Origin: Burkholderia sp. NRF60-BP8
GTDB taxonomy: Bacteria; Pseudomonadota; Gammaproteobacteria; Burkholderiales; Burkholderiaceae
DNA: 64,000 nucleotides
Direction of reading: 5' to 3'
NCBI RefSeq assembly: GCF_001522585.2
Contig: NZ_CP013372.1
Location: forward strand, 1,922,001-1,986,000
Shown piece by piece: positions 37,301 through 45,973 of this stretch. The notes under the pieces were generated by a model. That model saw only the letters and a program-made list of their open reading frames with translations, was not told where the DNA came from and made no database searches. Position 1 is the first letter of the stretch. Each line of letters starts with the position of its first letter. Both the position numbers and the translations under genes were made by a program.

Positions 37301-40300
37301 GCGGGCACGAAGCTGTTCGAGCGCGCGGTCACGACGAAGGTCGCGTCGGTCATCGCCAAGGGTGCGGAACGGACGGCGTTCGCGACCGGTGTCGCCGGCG
37401 CCGGCGAGGCGTTCGTCGAATCCGGCGTCGACCTGTGGCAAGGCAATACGAAGGCGGCCGGCGAAGCGTTCGAATCCGGCGTCATCAATACCGCGCTGAT
37501 GAGCGCGGGGGCGGCGAAGCAACGCGCGGTCACGGGCATCCGCACCCGCACCGGACGACCGATCGCCGCGCACACGACGGATGGCAACGTCGTCAAGATC
37601 GACGACCGGACGATCGGGCAAATCCTGAACAAGGACGGCGCCGCGTCGCTGTCGGCCGACCGCACACGTGCGACGCTCGACGGCGAGGCCGTGAAGGTCG
37701 CACCCGACGGCGTACTGATGTTCGGCGACAAAGTGCTGACCTACGAAGACCAGCCGATCCGCGTGCTCGACAAGACGTCGGCCAAGCGGTTGCCGCCCGG
37801 CAAGTCGGTGGTGCTCGGCCAGGACGGCACGCTGTCCGTCGTGTCGGCTTCACCGAAGGCCTGGACTCACGGCACGCGGGTCGACAGCGTCACGGACACC
37901 GGCGAACGCCTGACGTTCGGCCCGGACGGCGCCATCGGCACGACGTCGAACATCGTCGCGAAATCGCGGCTCGACAGGCTGGACGAGGTCATCGATCAGG
38001 GCAAGGACCTGCACCGCCAGTTGCGCGACGCCGCGGCAAGGGAGGCACGCCGCGTCCAGCAGGCCGCCGCCGAAGGTGAAAGCGCGAATGCGGCCCACGA
38101 TGCCCACAGTACGCAGCGCACGAGCGAGGCGCGCGCGCAGGCCGACCGGCAGCACGACGACATCGACGCGGACCGCACGACGGCCACCCGTGGCGCCGCT
38201 GCACGCGCCGCCGAGAGCGACGAACCGGCCGGCGCCGGCACGCGCACGAAGCCGGACGGCACGCCGCCGCGCGTCGATGTACGGGTCGTCGACCTGACGG
38301 ACGCAGCGCCCGCCACGCGGCCGGCGACGTCCGACCCGGCCGGCATCGCGGTGCCGCGCGGGCCGAGCGTCGAGCCGATGCAGGTCGGCGAGCGCACGGT
38401 CTATCTCGTGCGAAATGGCGCGAGCCGCGATCCGGGCACGCCCGCCCCGAGTCCGCAGGCACTCGACGAGCCCGTGATCGTCGTCGCCGGCGAGCACGAC
38501 GCGGCACTTGCGCCCGAGCTGGCGAACCGCTGGCAGAAACCCGTCTATGCGGCCGCGCCCGACGCATTCGGCGCCGATGGCCAGTTGCGCGCCGATGCGC
38601 GGGTGCTGCGTTTCGACCCGGAACCGGAAGCGGTGGCGATGGAAAACGGCCCTTCCGGAGCCGCCGTGACTGAAGAAGCATCGCCGGCGCCGTCGCGCCC
38701 CGCGGCGCCCGACGAAACGCTGATCGTGCTCGCGGGCAAGCGCGGCCCGAACGAGCCGGCGATGCCGCGCGCGGTCGCCACGCCCGAACCCGTCACCGCG
38801 CACGACGGCATATTCAGCGCGCCGAACCGCGTGCTCGTGGTGGTCAAACCGGACCACCCCGCCGTTGCCGAAGCAGCGGCCCGACCCGCAGCGGAGCGCG
38901 GGACGTCCGCCGCATCCCGCGGCGACGAGACGAGCGCCGAAGCCACCGGCGGCAAGACCGCCCGCACGCATGCCGGTGACGAACGCCCGCCCGTGCCGAC
39001 CGACGATCCGGCCCGCGCCGCGCCCGCGGAAACGCCCGGCACCGCGACACCCGATTACGCCACCCCGCATCCCGGCTGGATCACGCGGATGCAGATGCGG
39101 CTGGGCGGCGCGCCGCTGCCGGAAGCCGTACAGGCGCTTGCGATGCAGTCGGGCACGCTCGCGACGCAGTTGCGCATGCTGCAGGACGCCGGCTGGCGCG
39201 TGACGATCGGCAAACGCGGCCGCGGCAGCCACGTCGATACGCGCAAGCGCCGCGTGACGATCGACGGCGGCCTCCGCGATGCCGGCAGCATCACGTACGT
39301 GCTCGCGCGCGAATCGCGCAAGGCCGTCGAAGCGATGGCCGGCGTGCTGGACCACGACTCCGGGCAGCGCGGCGGCTTCACGCGCAAGGCGCTCGAGGCC
39401 GAGGCGCGCGCGCAGATCAGCGCGTTCGAGGCCCGCTACGAAATCAGGCTGGCCAGCGGCACCGACATTGCCGCGCACCTCGCTCACCCGGACGCAATCG
39501 CGCGCGAAGGCGCGAACTGGCGCGGGCGGTCGCACGACTACGCAGGCACGGTCGACCGACTGGCGAGCACGCTGGGCGACGTGCACACGTCGGGGGCGGA
39601 CGGCGCGACCTATCGCGCGTTCTACAACGACGCGTGGTCGCGCCAGAAGGGGCGCGGCGGCATGCCGCGCCGGATGCCCGCGCCGCGGATGGACGAAACC
39701 GGCACCGCATCGCGCGGCGTCGCCCGCTTCGATGCGCGCGTCGCCTGGAGTCGCGCGCATGCCGAAATCGCGTCGCCGTACCGCGCGGGCGAGCGCCCCG
39801 ATGCCGCCGAGCTGGCCGCCGCGCGCACGCGTCATTTCACGATCGACCCCGGGCGCCGCGTGGTCGTGCTGCACGCCGACACGCGCGCGGACGGCACTCT
39901 GCTCGTCGACGGCCGGCCGGTCAGCGCGCACGAATACCTGCTCGAGATGGCGCCGCCGTTCGTGGTGCAGGAAGGCTATGCGATCGTGCTCGCCGCGAAG
40001 CACGACGGCGCCGCGCATGCGGCGCGGCTCGCGAACCTGTGGCAACGGCCCGTGTATGCCGCGCCCGCGGAAGCGGTTGGCGCGCACGGCGCGCTGCTCG
40101 ATACCGGCACGTTCCATCGCCTCGATCCGGCGCCTGCCGCGCCGCACGATCTCGGCCCGCTGAACGCCGACCCGCTCGGCGTCTATGCGCACGGCGACCG
40201 CAACGCGCGTGTCGACGTCGCGCACGAAGCCGGCGAACTGCTCGGCGCCGGCGGCGAAAAAACCGTATTCGCGCTCGGCGACGACGCCGCGCTCGGTATC

Positions 40301-43300
40301 TACGATCGCCACGCCCACACGGAATCCGGTCACGTGCGTGCGGCGGTCGACGAACGGCTCGCACTCGACGATCTGCGTTCGTACGGACTACAGACGGTCA
40401 CGATGAGCGGCCCGTTCTCGGTGCTCGGCCGCGTCGGCGTACTGTATCGCCCGCTCGGCGTCCTGCATACGCACACGATGGCCGCGACCGGCGCGCTGCC
40501 GAGCGTCGTCACGCGGGCCGCACTGGAACACATCCGGAAGATTCGCGCGGTCGTCGAACGCGAACGCCTCGCGTTCGACCTTCAGGGCATCTTTACGCGC
40601 AACGGCGACTTCCTGCTGAGCGATCCCGGCCCGGTCTCGCGCGACCCGATCGAACACCTGCGCACGCTCGAGAAACTCACCGAACTCGAACGGCTGCTCA
40701 CGCACGGCCTCGAACAAGGCGACATCGCGATCGCGCGCCCGGTCATCGCCGACACGCTGCCGCCCGACGCGTTCGTTCAGAAGCCGTCCATCATCACGCG
40801 GATCCGGATGCGGTTCGGCGGCGCGCCGCTGTCGAAGGAAGCGCTCGCGCTCGTCGACCGCTCGACGCTGCTGAGCGGACAGCTCGCTCAGGCGCAGGCC
40901 GCCGGCTGGAAGGTCGTGGTCGGCCGGCCCGGGCGCGGCAGCCGGATCGATACGGACCGGCAGCGCATCGTGCTCGACGGCCGGATGCGCCACACCGGTA
41001 CGCTCGTGTACGCGCTCGCGCACGAAGCGCAGCATGCGGTCGATGCGATCGCCGGACGCCTGCTGCTCGACGGCGCACCCGGCGACACGCTGGTCGATCG
41101 TGCGCTGATGGCCGAAGCGCGTGCGCAAGCGAACGCGTTCGCGGTACGCCGTGCACTCATCGACGACATGGGCATCGACATCTCGAAGGATGTCCTCCTG
41201 CCCGACGCGATCGCGCGCGAAGCCGACCGCGTGATGCCCGGCGACGAAGCCGGCCTGCGCCGGCTCGCGGACGCGTTCGGCGACGCCGAGCCGTCGGTGC
41301 CCGGCTACGCGACCTACCGCGACTACTACGCGAGCCAGATCGCGCACATGCAGGCCGGCGGCGTGCCGCGCGAAATGGCCGCGCCAGCCTCGCCGGCGCC
41401 TCGGCCGGCACGCGGGCTCGCCGCCCGTAAGGCCGCCAAGCGCGAACAGCGCGCGCTCGATCTGCTCGCGTCGCACGGCAAGCGCGACCTGTTGCGCGTC
41501 GACGGCGACCAGCTCGACAGCATCGACGCGATGAAGGCAGCATTCGGCACCGACGCGCACGTGCTGATCGCGCTGCGCACCGACCGCCCCGCCGACCGGC
41601 GCGACGCGATCCATCCGCAGCCCGAATTCATCGCGAGCTTCCGGACCAACGCACAGGGCAAGTTCGTCGACAAGAACGCGGCATCGGCCGATATCGATCC
41701 GCACCTGTTGCAGGACGCGTTTCTCTCACTGAAGGACAAAGGCGCCGCGAGCCGCGGGAATTACGATTACTACGTGTCGCCCGTCACGCTCGCCGAGTTG
41801 CACAAGTTTGGCGGCGCCGCGCGCGTCGACGCGTATTTCGGCGAACGCCGCGCATGGGATGTCGAGCCGTCGGACACGGGCGTCGACGCGGAGGTCGTCG
41901 CAAACGTGCACGAGCTCGACAGCGCGCCGCGCTTCATGCGGCCGAAACCGGCGGCGCGACACGATCCCGGTGCGGGGGCGACGGTCTATGCGGTCGAACG
42001 CAAGACCGGCAAGGTGCTCGGCTACGCGACGCGCGATGGCGCAGGAAAATGGACGTACGTCGAAAAGACGTCGCTCGGCGATGCCACGATCGAATCGCGC
42101 GAGCTCGCCGCCGCGTTCCGGCGCCGCTGCTGGGCGTTGCCCGACGGTCGCCGCGGCGTGCAGTTCGTCGTCGCGAAGGTCGCGCACGACGTCGTCGAAA
42201 GCTATGGCGGCTTCGCGCCGGCCAAGATGCGCCGCCCGATCGGCAAGCCGAAGGCGCCGCTGTCGAAGCCGGACGTGTCCGTGCAGCGCGCGCTCGGGAA
42301 CATGCATCCGTCGCTGCGGCGCCAGAACCGCGCGGCAGCCGAGGCGGACCTGCCCGACATCCTCCCGACGACGGCGGACGGCGCGCTCGACTTCAACGCG
42401 CACCACGCCGACGAGCTGAAACGCGCGCTCGAGATGGGCAAGATTCCCGACGGGCACTACGTGTACGTGTACGACCACGAAGGCACGGTCACCGATGTGC
42501 TGACCGGGTCGCTGACCGGCCTCATCGCGGTCGAGAACGGCACGGTGCGCTGGTACGACGACGTCGGCCAGTTCCGCGACCCGGACAATCCCGGCCTGCC
42601 GCTGGAGCGGGCGACGATCGGCCGCGGGCCGTATGGCGGCAATCAGCATTTCCTGCTTTCCAGGCTCGCCCCCGACGTATTCGAGCCGCGCGCGGCCGCG
42701 CTCAAGGCGGCCGCGCTGCAAGCCGCGCAGCCGGCCGCAGCGGCGGCGCCCCCGCCCGCCGCGAGCCAACGCGGCACCGGCACGCAAGCGGGCAAACGCG
42801 GCAAGGCCGGCCGAAAAGGTCGCAAAGGCAAGCAGGCCGCGCGCGGCACCCAGCGAACGCAGCCGGCCGCCGCCGCGCCGGCCACGCCGCCCGCCGCGCC
42901 GCCCCCGAAACCGATCGCGCTCAAGCCGTTCCAGCCTGCGTACGTATCGGGCGCGATCGTCGAATCGGTCACGCGCTACGGCAACGCGAAGATCGCCGAT
43001 TTCGCGTCGACGCTCGAGCGCCTCACCGAATGGGGCAAGCGCGACGTGGGGCGCAAGGAAGGCAACGGCCTCACGTTCACCGACGCGCCGAAGGCCATCC
43101 TCGCCGATGCCGTACTGGCGAAGAAGATCTTCGGGACGCTGCACATGTGGCGCGAGGCATCGAGCCTGCACCCGCACGGCGCTTTCACCCGCGTCCCCGC
43201 CCGGCACAACCTGTTCATGCGGGGCGCGCACTGGATCGGCGCGGCGCGCAGCACGGACAGAAAGCTGATCAGGCAATACGTGAAGCTGGCCACGCAGGCC

Positions 43301-45928
43301 AAGCTGACCGATCTCGCCGACCGCTTCGTCCCGATGTCGCGCTCGTTCTCGCTGCGCGACGATCCCGAGCAGATGAAGCGCTACATCAAGCGGTATGGCG
43401 GCGCGCTGCCGGCCGTCGCGCTGCAGGTCGACCCGTATTCGCTCGCCGCCGCGATGGGCGCGCTGCAGGATCCGGGGTTCATCCAGCGCGCCAAACGCTT
43501 CGGCGATCCGTCCGGCGCGCGCTACGACGACGATACGGCGACGCTCACGCGCACGGACGCCAACGGCACGCAGCACACGCTCGAACTCGACGATCTCGCC
43601 CACTTGCACAAGTGGCTCACGGCGGCCTCGGAATACGGCTTCCTGCTGCGCATCGAAGCCGCACCGTCGCGGCCCCGCGTGTCGCTGGAAGACGGCCATG
43701 CGATGGCCGGCACGAACAACGGCTACGCGGAAATGCGGCGCATCGGCGAGGCGCTCGAAACATGGGCGGCGCAGAACGGCGGCAAGCCGTCGCCGCTCGT
43801 GCTGCTGACCTTCCACGGTTCGGACGCCGTGCTCGAGCCGGTGCCGGGCGAAGGCCACGTCGCGTTGCTCGACGCGATCCTGAGCCGCAAGCAGCTCGAC
43901 TGGGTGCATGTCGGCCTGTCATGGGGCACGCACGGCGACGACTTCATCGCGAATGCGGACCTGACACGCGCGCTGGCGGCGAAGATCGCCGACTACGGAA
44001 AAAACGCCCCTGAAAAATTCGCGAGACTGCATGGCGGCGATGCGCTGACGCGTGTGTTCGAACCGGTCGGCATGCAGGATTTCGCGAACCAGCAGCGATT
44101 CCTGTTCTCGGAAATCGAGCGCATCGCGAAAAAGACGCACAAGATGTCCGACGCCGAGATCGTGGCATTACGCGACGCGCTGTACGAAGGCAACACGTCG
44201 ACACTGCTGAATCAGGCTCGCCGGGCGACGAACGAGACGTCACAAGCGCAATGGAACAGCAAGGCGCCCCACAACCGGCTCGCCAGGCTCGCCCACGAGG
44301 CCGGCAGGAAATGGCTCGACAGCCATGGCGGCGGCGTGGCCGGGCGACCGTCGCTCGCATCGGTATCGGCGGCCGACAGCCGCGTGTACTGGAACGACGT
44401 CACCGGCCAGAAAGCGCTGCAGTACGACGCGTCGCTGCCGATCGGCGACGCTCGCAAGGCCATCGCGCAGCCCGATATGCCGAGCGCCACGATGGACGAG
44501 GCCAGCGCACGGATCAACGCGCTGCGCGTGCACCGATTGTCGAAAGCCCGCTCGGACCTGCGGAACGCATGGCTCGCGGGCGGGGCCGTCGTCGGCCTGT
44601 CGACCGGAATCGGCCTCGGGTTCCATCAGCTCGATACGACCGGGCTGGGCAATGCGTCGTCGTCGCTTCTGCTGGTGTCGCGCGTCGGACGCGTGTTCCA
44701 GGTCATGCACCAAGGTGCCATCCGCAGCCTGCAGTCGGGCGACCCGAGGGCGGCGGTGGCAGCCATCACGAGCCTCGGCGCGACGCTCGAGCGCCAGTTC
44801 AACTCCACGACGCACGACTACGGTCCGCATCGACTCGCTCAACTGAAGTCCGCGGTACGCCATGCGCAGGCGAAGGCGGCGCAATACGTCGAGCAATACC
44901 AGCAGGGGACGATGAGCTTCGACGACGCGAAGACGAACATCACCGCGCTCGCCGAGGACGTGCTCACGCAAATGCAGGGGTTCGTCGGCGGCACGTCGCT
45001 GCAGCAACTGCACGCGGGCAATCCACGCAGCGGGCTGGGCATCACGGCGCGCGCGGGCATGACGGTCGCGTCGGTTGCGACGGTCGCGACCGGCATCCTC
45101 AAGACCTTCTATCCCACGCACCCGCTCACGGGTTTCGACGTCACGCTGGGCTGGACGGCCATTGCCAGCGGCGTGATCGGCACAGCCTACGCCGGTACGT
45201 CGCTCCTGATGGTGTCGCGACGCGTGAACGCGGACAAACGCAGCCGCGTCGTGCGCCTGCTCGATTCGGCGGGCGACTTCGCGTCGGTCGCGCTCGGCGG
45301 ACTCTCCACCGTGTCCCAATGGCAGCAGGGCGAGCACAGTGTCGCCATCGCGACCGGCACCATGACCTCGTTGCTACTCGCCGGCCGGCTCAATACGCAC
45401 TTCCCGAACGCGACGCCTTTCGTCAAGCGGATCCCGACTGCGGTGGTCATGATCCCGGTCGCCGCATTCGGCTACAAGTTCGCGGTCGGCATCGCGCCCG
45501 TGATCGGCGGGTTCTTCGACTGGCTTTTCGGCGGCGGATCATCGCAGTCGAACGTCGCGCCGGGCGCATCGTCGAGTGCTTCGCCGAGTGCGTCCCCGAG
45601 CGCGTCGCCATCGCCGTCGCCGAGCGCCACGCCGAGCGCCACGCCGTCCCAGCCGCAACCGTCGCCGCCTGGCACGCCGTCGAACCCGCCTTCGCCGTCG
45701 AACGCCGCGCAGCCCTATATCGTCGTCGACGGCGATTCGCTGTGGGTGATCGCGGACCGGCATCGCCAGTCGCTGCTCGACGCCGCGCACGTGTCGCGTG
45801 CCGATCAGCAGGCGATGACGCGCGGCGAGCAGGATGCGCGTGCGCTGAACGAGATCCTGCAGCTCAATCCGTCGGCCGCGCGCGATCCCGCGCACCTGCC
45901 GATCGGCACGCCGCTGGTGGTCGGATGA
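34325..45928 (+). CDS. Giant multidomain T3SS-linked protein (3867 aa), candidate effector or translocated toxin
   Basis: A single frame of 3868 codons. Visible parts, with approximate residues: Pro-rich N-terminus (23-35) and long helical/coiled region (60-620); hydrophobic segments (902-958, 978-1072); a repeated VIVVAGEHDAA.A..LANRWQKPVYAA-like motif (near 1386 and 1880); a duplicated metallopeptidase-like module (1580-1788 and 2152-2355; HEAQH at 2233-2237 in copy two, RESRK in copy one); a kinase-like stretch between them (1972-2110); a basic KRGKAGRKGRKGK linker (2789-2866); an amidohydrolase-like region (3002-3252); C-terminal membrane segments (from 3416); a Ser/Pro linker; and LysM (3797-3867). 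No signal peptide is seen. The ATG follows GGAGACGAGC, 208 bases after the transglycosylase. I infer a T3SS substrate, but the membrane segments and LysM could instead anchor it in the producer. Confidence 0.85.
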   Translation: MLLIDGLGLGVNWQRFLSETLNPVVAPPPPPPPPKQDDPAAGPANPVTAPPIPVNASLATDPSKPTNAEIADATSLMQRMAAQYTAPPPDITVENKTTQAVRQAIQDAQTKYDDASKSLQGAQNVLHVVNRDPESTPEARKAAQADYAKARTAADTAQRELNVTTDAGYTILYREQADADKPSGIQIDDDGKVTNPGDAQNAANDKLKALQAAFPDHANDPNWIPKPGDCKNAEQSKRYDDWKNADAQAAAGTAKYFSDLSNAYLARTQLRSYLVDPDYKAALDAGIGRLNRALADQDLQVNLPEAPESPEAAQKDVTAAAKSANLTNAALAAANDAIALAQAQQKFDVVAGKQGTVIVAPNSASDANAALKRAQTAANTSGGYLQMLAAQQRVDGAQDGCALAQQASDKWHKDNPRPPHLPPVDAKVDLDLTAAYAKLYKAKQQASIAHDGFVAAYGATLAQQYDDQASKISAQVKAQQPLLKPFFQQPPQLTSTAAPPAPFSSLSTAAGAAPGASPSLPTAFAAPVPTGRHAASSAPILSLTDPSRSTMPLPAAANGPTQIDATRLQVVAGALRMASNRLSDDVNSRAADVALSNAQDDVDQAKRALAAKQKQYDEWAAANPPPLRLRTLPDGDVMPAPSYRPNPYQSELNDARDAVTKAENALPQLQLLRDTSRQQVLLDRFDAGLEERLRYVDEKSDAADDYKKAMHDFYEAHRTEMSNSMLDAASLSTGNGGTIAFGSLGENRQRNLIGIALGQQPDVPADASSPSVSAAEDSTARFVDKDKLSVIDAVRDKLLSVGGGKDTQISVLPMVYAAKETGTTTSALFKVTGKDGKTHYIDESAGNYDSIDDYLDSNQLSSDGTVDILTGHDENGAPQLVSKAAHNDSTFDSVLNFFTGTGVNMGMLLGGMALEVIGTALDGTVIGAAIGVPLNIIGAGMTYTAIGSAMTKAGLDLANRVQHDQSISPFDAGARADYINLVPMAAGGAAKLAGTKLFERAVTTKVASVIAKGAERTAFATGVAGAGEAFVESGVDLWQGNTKAAGEAFESGVINTALMSAGAAKQRAVTGIRTRTGRPIAAHTTDGNVVKIDDRTIGQILNKDGAASLSADRTRATLDGEAVKVAPDGVLMFGDKVLTYEDQPIRVLDKTSAKRLPPGKSVVLGQDGTLSVVSASPKAWTHGTRVDSVTDTGERLTFGPDGAIGTTSNIVAKSRLDRLDEVIDQGKDLHRQLRDAAAREARRVQQAAAEGESANAAHDAHSTQRTSEARAQADRQHDDIDADRTTATRGAAARAAESDEPAGAGTRTKPDGTPPRVDVRVVDLTDAAPATRPATSDPAGIAVPRGPSVEPMQVGERTVYLVRNGASRDPGTPAPSPQALDEPVIVVAGEHDAALAPELANRWQKPVYAAAPDAFGADGQLRADARVLRFDPEPEAVAMENGPSGAAVTEEASPAPSRPAAPDETLIVLAGKRGPNEPAMPRAVATPEPVTAHDGIFSAPNRVLVVVKPDHPAVAEAAARPAAERGTSAASRGDETSAEATGGKTARTHAGDERPPVPTDDPARAAPAETPGTATPDYATPHPGWITRMQMRLGGAPLPEAVQALAMQSGTLATQLRMLQDAGWRVTIGKRGRGSHVDTRKRRVTIDGGLRDAGSITYVLARESRKAVEAMAGVLDHDSGQRGGFTRKALEAEARAQISAFEARYEIRLASGTDIAAHLAHPDAIAREGANWRGRSHDYAGTVDRLASTLGDVHTSGADGATYRAFYNDAWSRQKGRGGMPRRMPAPRMDETGTASRGVARFDARVAWSRAHAEIASPYRAGERPDAAELAAARTRHFTIDPGRRVVVLHADTRADGTLLVDGRPVSAHEYLLEMAPPFVVQEGYAIVLAAKHDGAAHAARLANLWQRPVYAAPAEAVGAHGALLDTGTFHRLDPAPAAPHDLGPLNADPLGVYAHGDRNARVDVAHEAGELLGAGGEKTVFALGDDAALGIYDRHAHTESGHVRAAVDERLALDDLRSYGLQTVTMSGPFSVLGRVGVLYRPLGVLHTHTMAATGALPSVVTRAALEHIRKIRAVVERERLAFDLQGIFTRNGDFLLSDPGPVSRDPIEHLRTLEKLTELERLLTHGLEQGDIAIARPVIADTLPPDAFVQKPSIITRIRMRFGGAPLSKEALALVDRSTLLSGQLAQAQAAGWKVVVGRPGRGSRIDTDRQRIVLDGRMRHTGTLVYALAHEAQHAVDAIAGRLLLDGAPGDTLVDRALMAEARAQANAFAVRRALIDDMGIDISKDVLLPDAIAREADRVMPGDEAGLRRLADAFGDAEPSVPGYATYRDYYASQIAHMQAGGVPREMAAPASPAPRPARGLAARKAAKREQRALDLLASHGKRDLLRVDGDQLDSIDAMKAAFGTDAHVLIALRTDRPADRRDAIHPQPEFIASFRTNAQGKFVDKNAASADIDPHLLQDAFLSLKDKGAASRGNYDYYVSPVTLAELHKFGGAARVDAYFGERRAWDVEPSDTGVDAEVVANVHELDSAPRFMRPKPAARHDPGAGATVYAVERKTGKVLGYATRDGAGKWTYVEKTSLGDATIESRELAAAFRRRCWALPDGRRGVQFVVAKVAHDVVESYGGFAPAKMRRPIGKPKAPLSKPDVSVQRALGNMHPSLRRQNRAAAEADLPDILPTTADGALDFNAHHADELKRALEMGKIPDGHYVYVYDHEGTVTDVLTGSLTGLIAVENGTVRWYDDVGQFRDPDNPGLPLERATIGRGPYGGNQHFLLSRLAPDVFEPRAAALKAAALQAAQPAAAAAPPPAASQRGTGTQAGKRGKAGRKGRKGKQAARGTQRTQPAAAAPATPPAAPPPKPIALKPFQPAYVSGAIVESVTRYGNAKIADFASTLERLTEWGKRDVGRKEGNGLTFTDAPKAILADAVLAKKIFGTLHMWREASSLHPHGAFTRVPARHNLFMRGAHWIGAARSTDRKLIRQYVKLATQAKLTDLADRFVPMSRSFSLRDDPEQMKRYIKRYGGALPAVALQVDPYSLAAAMGALQDPGFIQRAKRFGDPSGARYDDDTATLTRTDANGTQHTLELDDLAHLHKWLTAASEYGFLLRIEAAPSRPRVSLEDGHAMAGTNNGYAEMRRIGEALETWAAQNGGKPSPLVLLTFHGSDAVLEPVPGEGHVALLDAILSRKQLDWVHVGLSWGTHGDDFIANADLTRALAAKIADYGKNAPEKFARLHGGDALTRVFEPVGMQDFANQQRFLFSEIERIAKKTHKMSDAEIVALRDALYEGNTSTLLNQARRATNETSQAQWNSKAPHNRLARLAHEAGRKWLDSHGGGVAGRPSLASVSAADSRVYWNDVTGQKALQYDASLPIGDARKAIAQPDMPSATMDEASARINALRVHRLSKARSDLRNAWLAGGAVVGLSTGIGLGFHQLDTTGLGNASSSLLLVSRVGRVFQVMHQGAIRSLQSGDPRAAVAAITSLGATLERQFNSTTHDYGPHRLAQLKSAVRHAQAKAAQYVEQYQQGTMSFDDAKTNITALAEDVLTQMQGFVGGTSLQQLHAGNPRSGLGITARAGMTVASVATVATGILKTFYPTHPLTGFDVTLGWTAIASGVIGTAYAGTSLLMVSRRVNADKRSRVVRLLDSAGDFASVALGGLSTVSQWQQGEHSVAIATGTMTSLLLAGRLNTHFPNATPFVKRIPTAVVMIPVAAFGYKFAVGIAPVIGGFFDWLFGGGSSQSNVAPGASSSASPSASPSASPSPSPSATPSATPSQPQPSPPGTPSNPPSPSNAAQPYIVVDGDSLWVIADRHRQSLLDAAHVSRADQQAMTRGEQDARALNEILQLNPSAARDPAHLPIGTPLVVG
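39066..41390 (+). repeat. Duplicated metallopeptidase-like module inside the giant gene
   Basis: Two homologous segments of about 205 residues lie at 39066-39690 and 40782-41390. Shared landmarks are ITR(M/I)(Q/R)MR(L/F)GGAPL, AGW(R/K)V..G..GRGS, IDG/LDG, EARAQ..AF, PDAIARE and YATYRDYY/ATYRAFY. Copy two has the zincin motif HEAQH with a Glu 27 residues later; copy one has RESRK there. The DNA copies have diverged too far to be a recent duplication. Confidence 0.85.
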
Positions 45929-45973
45929 GGGTCGGCCCGCCGCGCACCGCGCGCGGCGGGCGCGAGCCTGCCG

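Noticed and set aside
37850..40333. 827-codon minus-strand frame inside the giant gene
   Set aside because: High-GC shadow with Arg/Ala-rich content and no recognisable protein; the plus-strand frame has clear domains.
41726..44013. Overlapping 719- and 727-codon frames on both strands inside the giant gene
   Set aside because: Long antisense and out-of-frame openings are common at this GC content; neither shows motifs.
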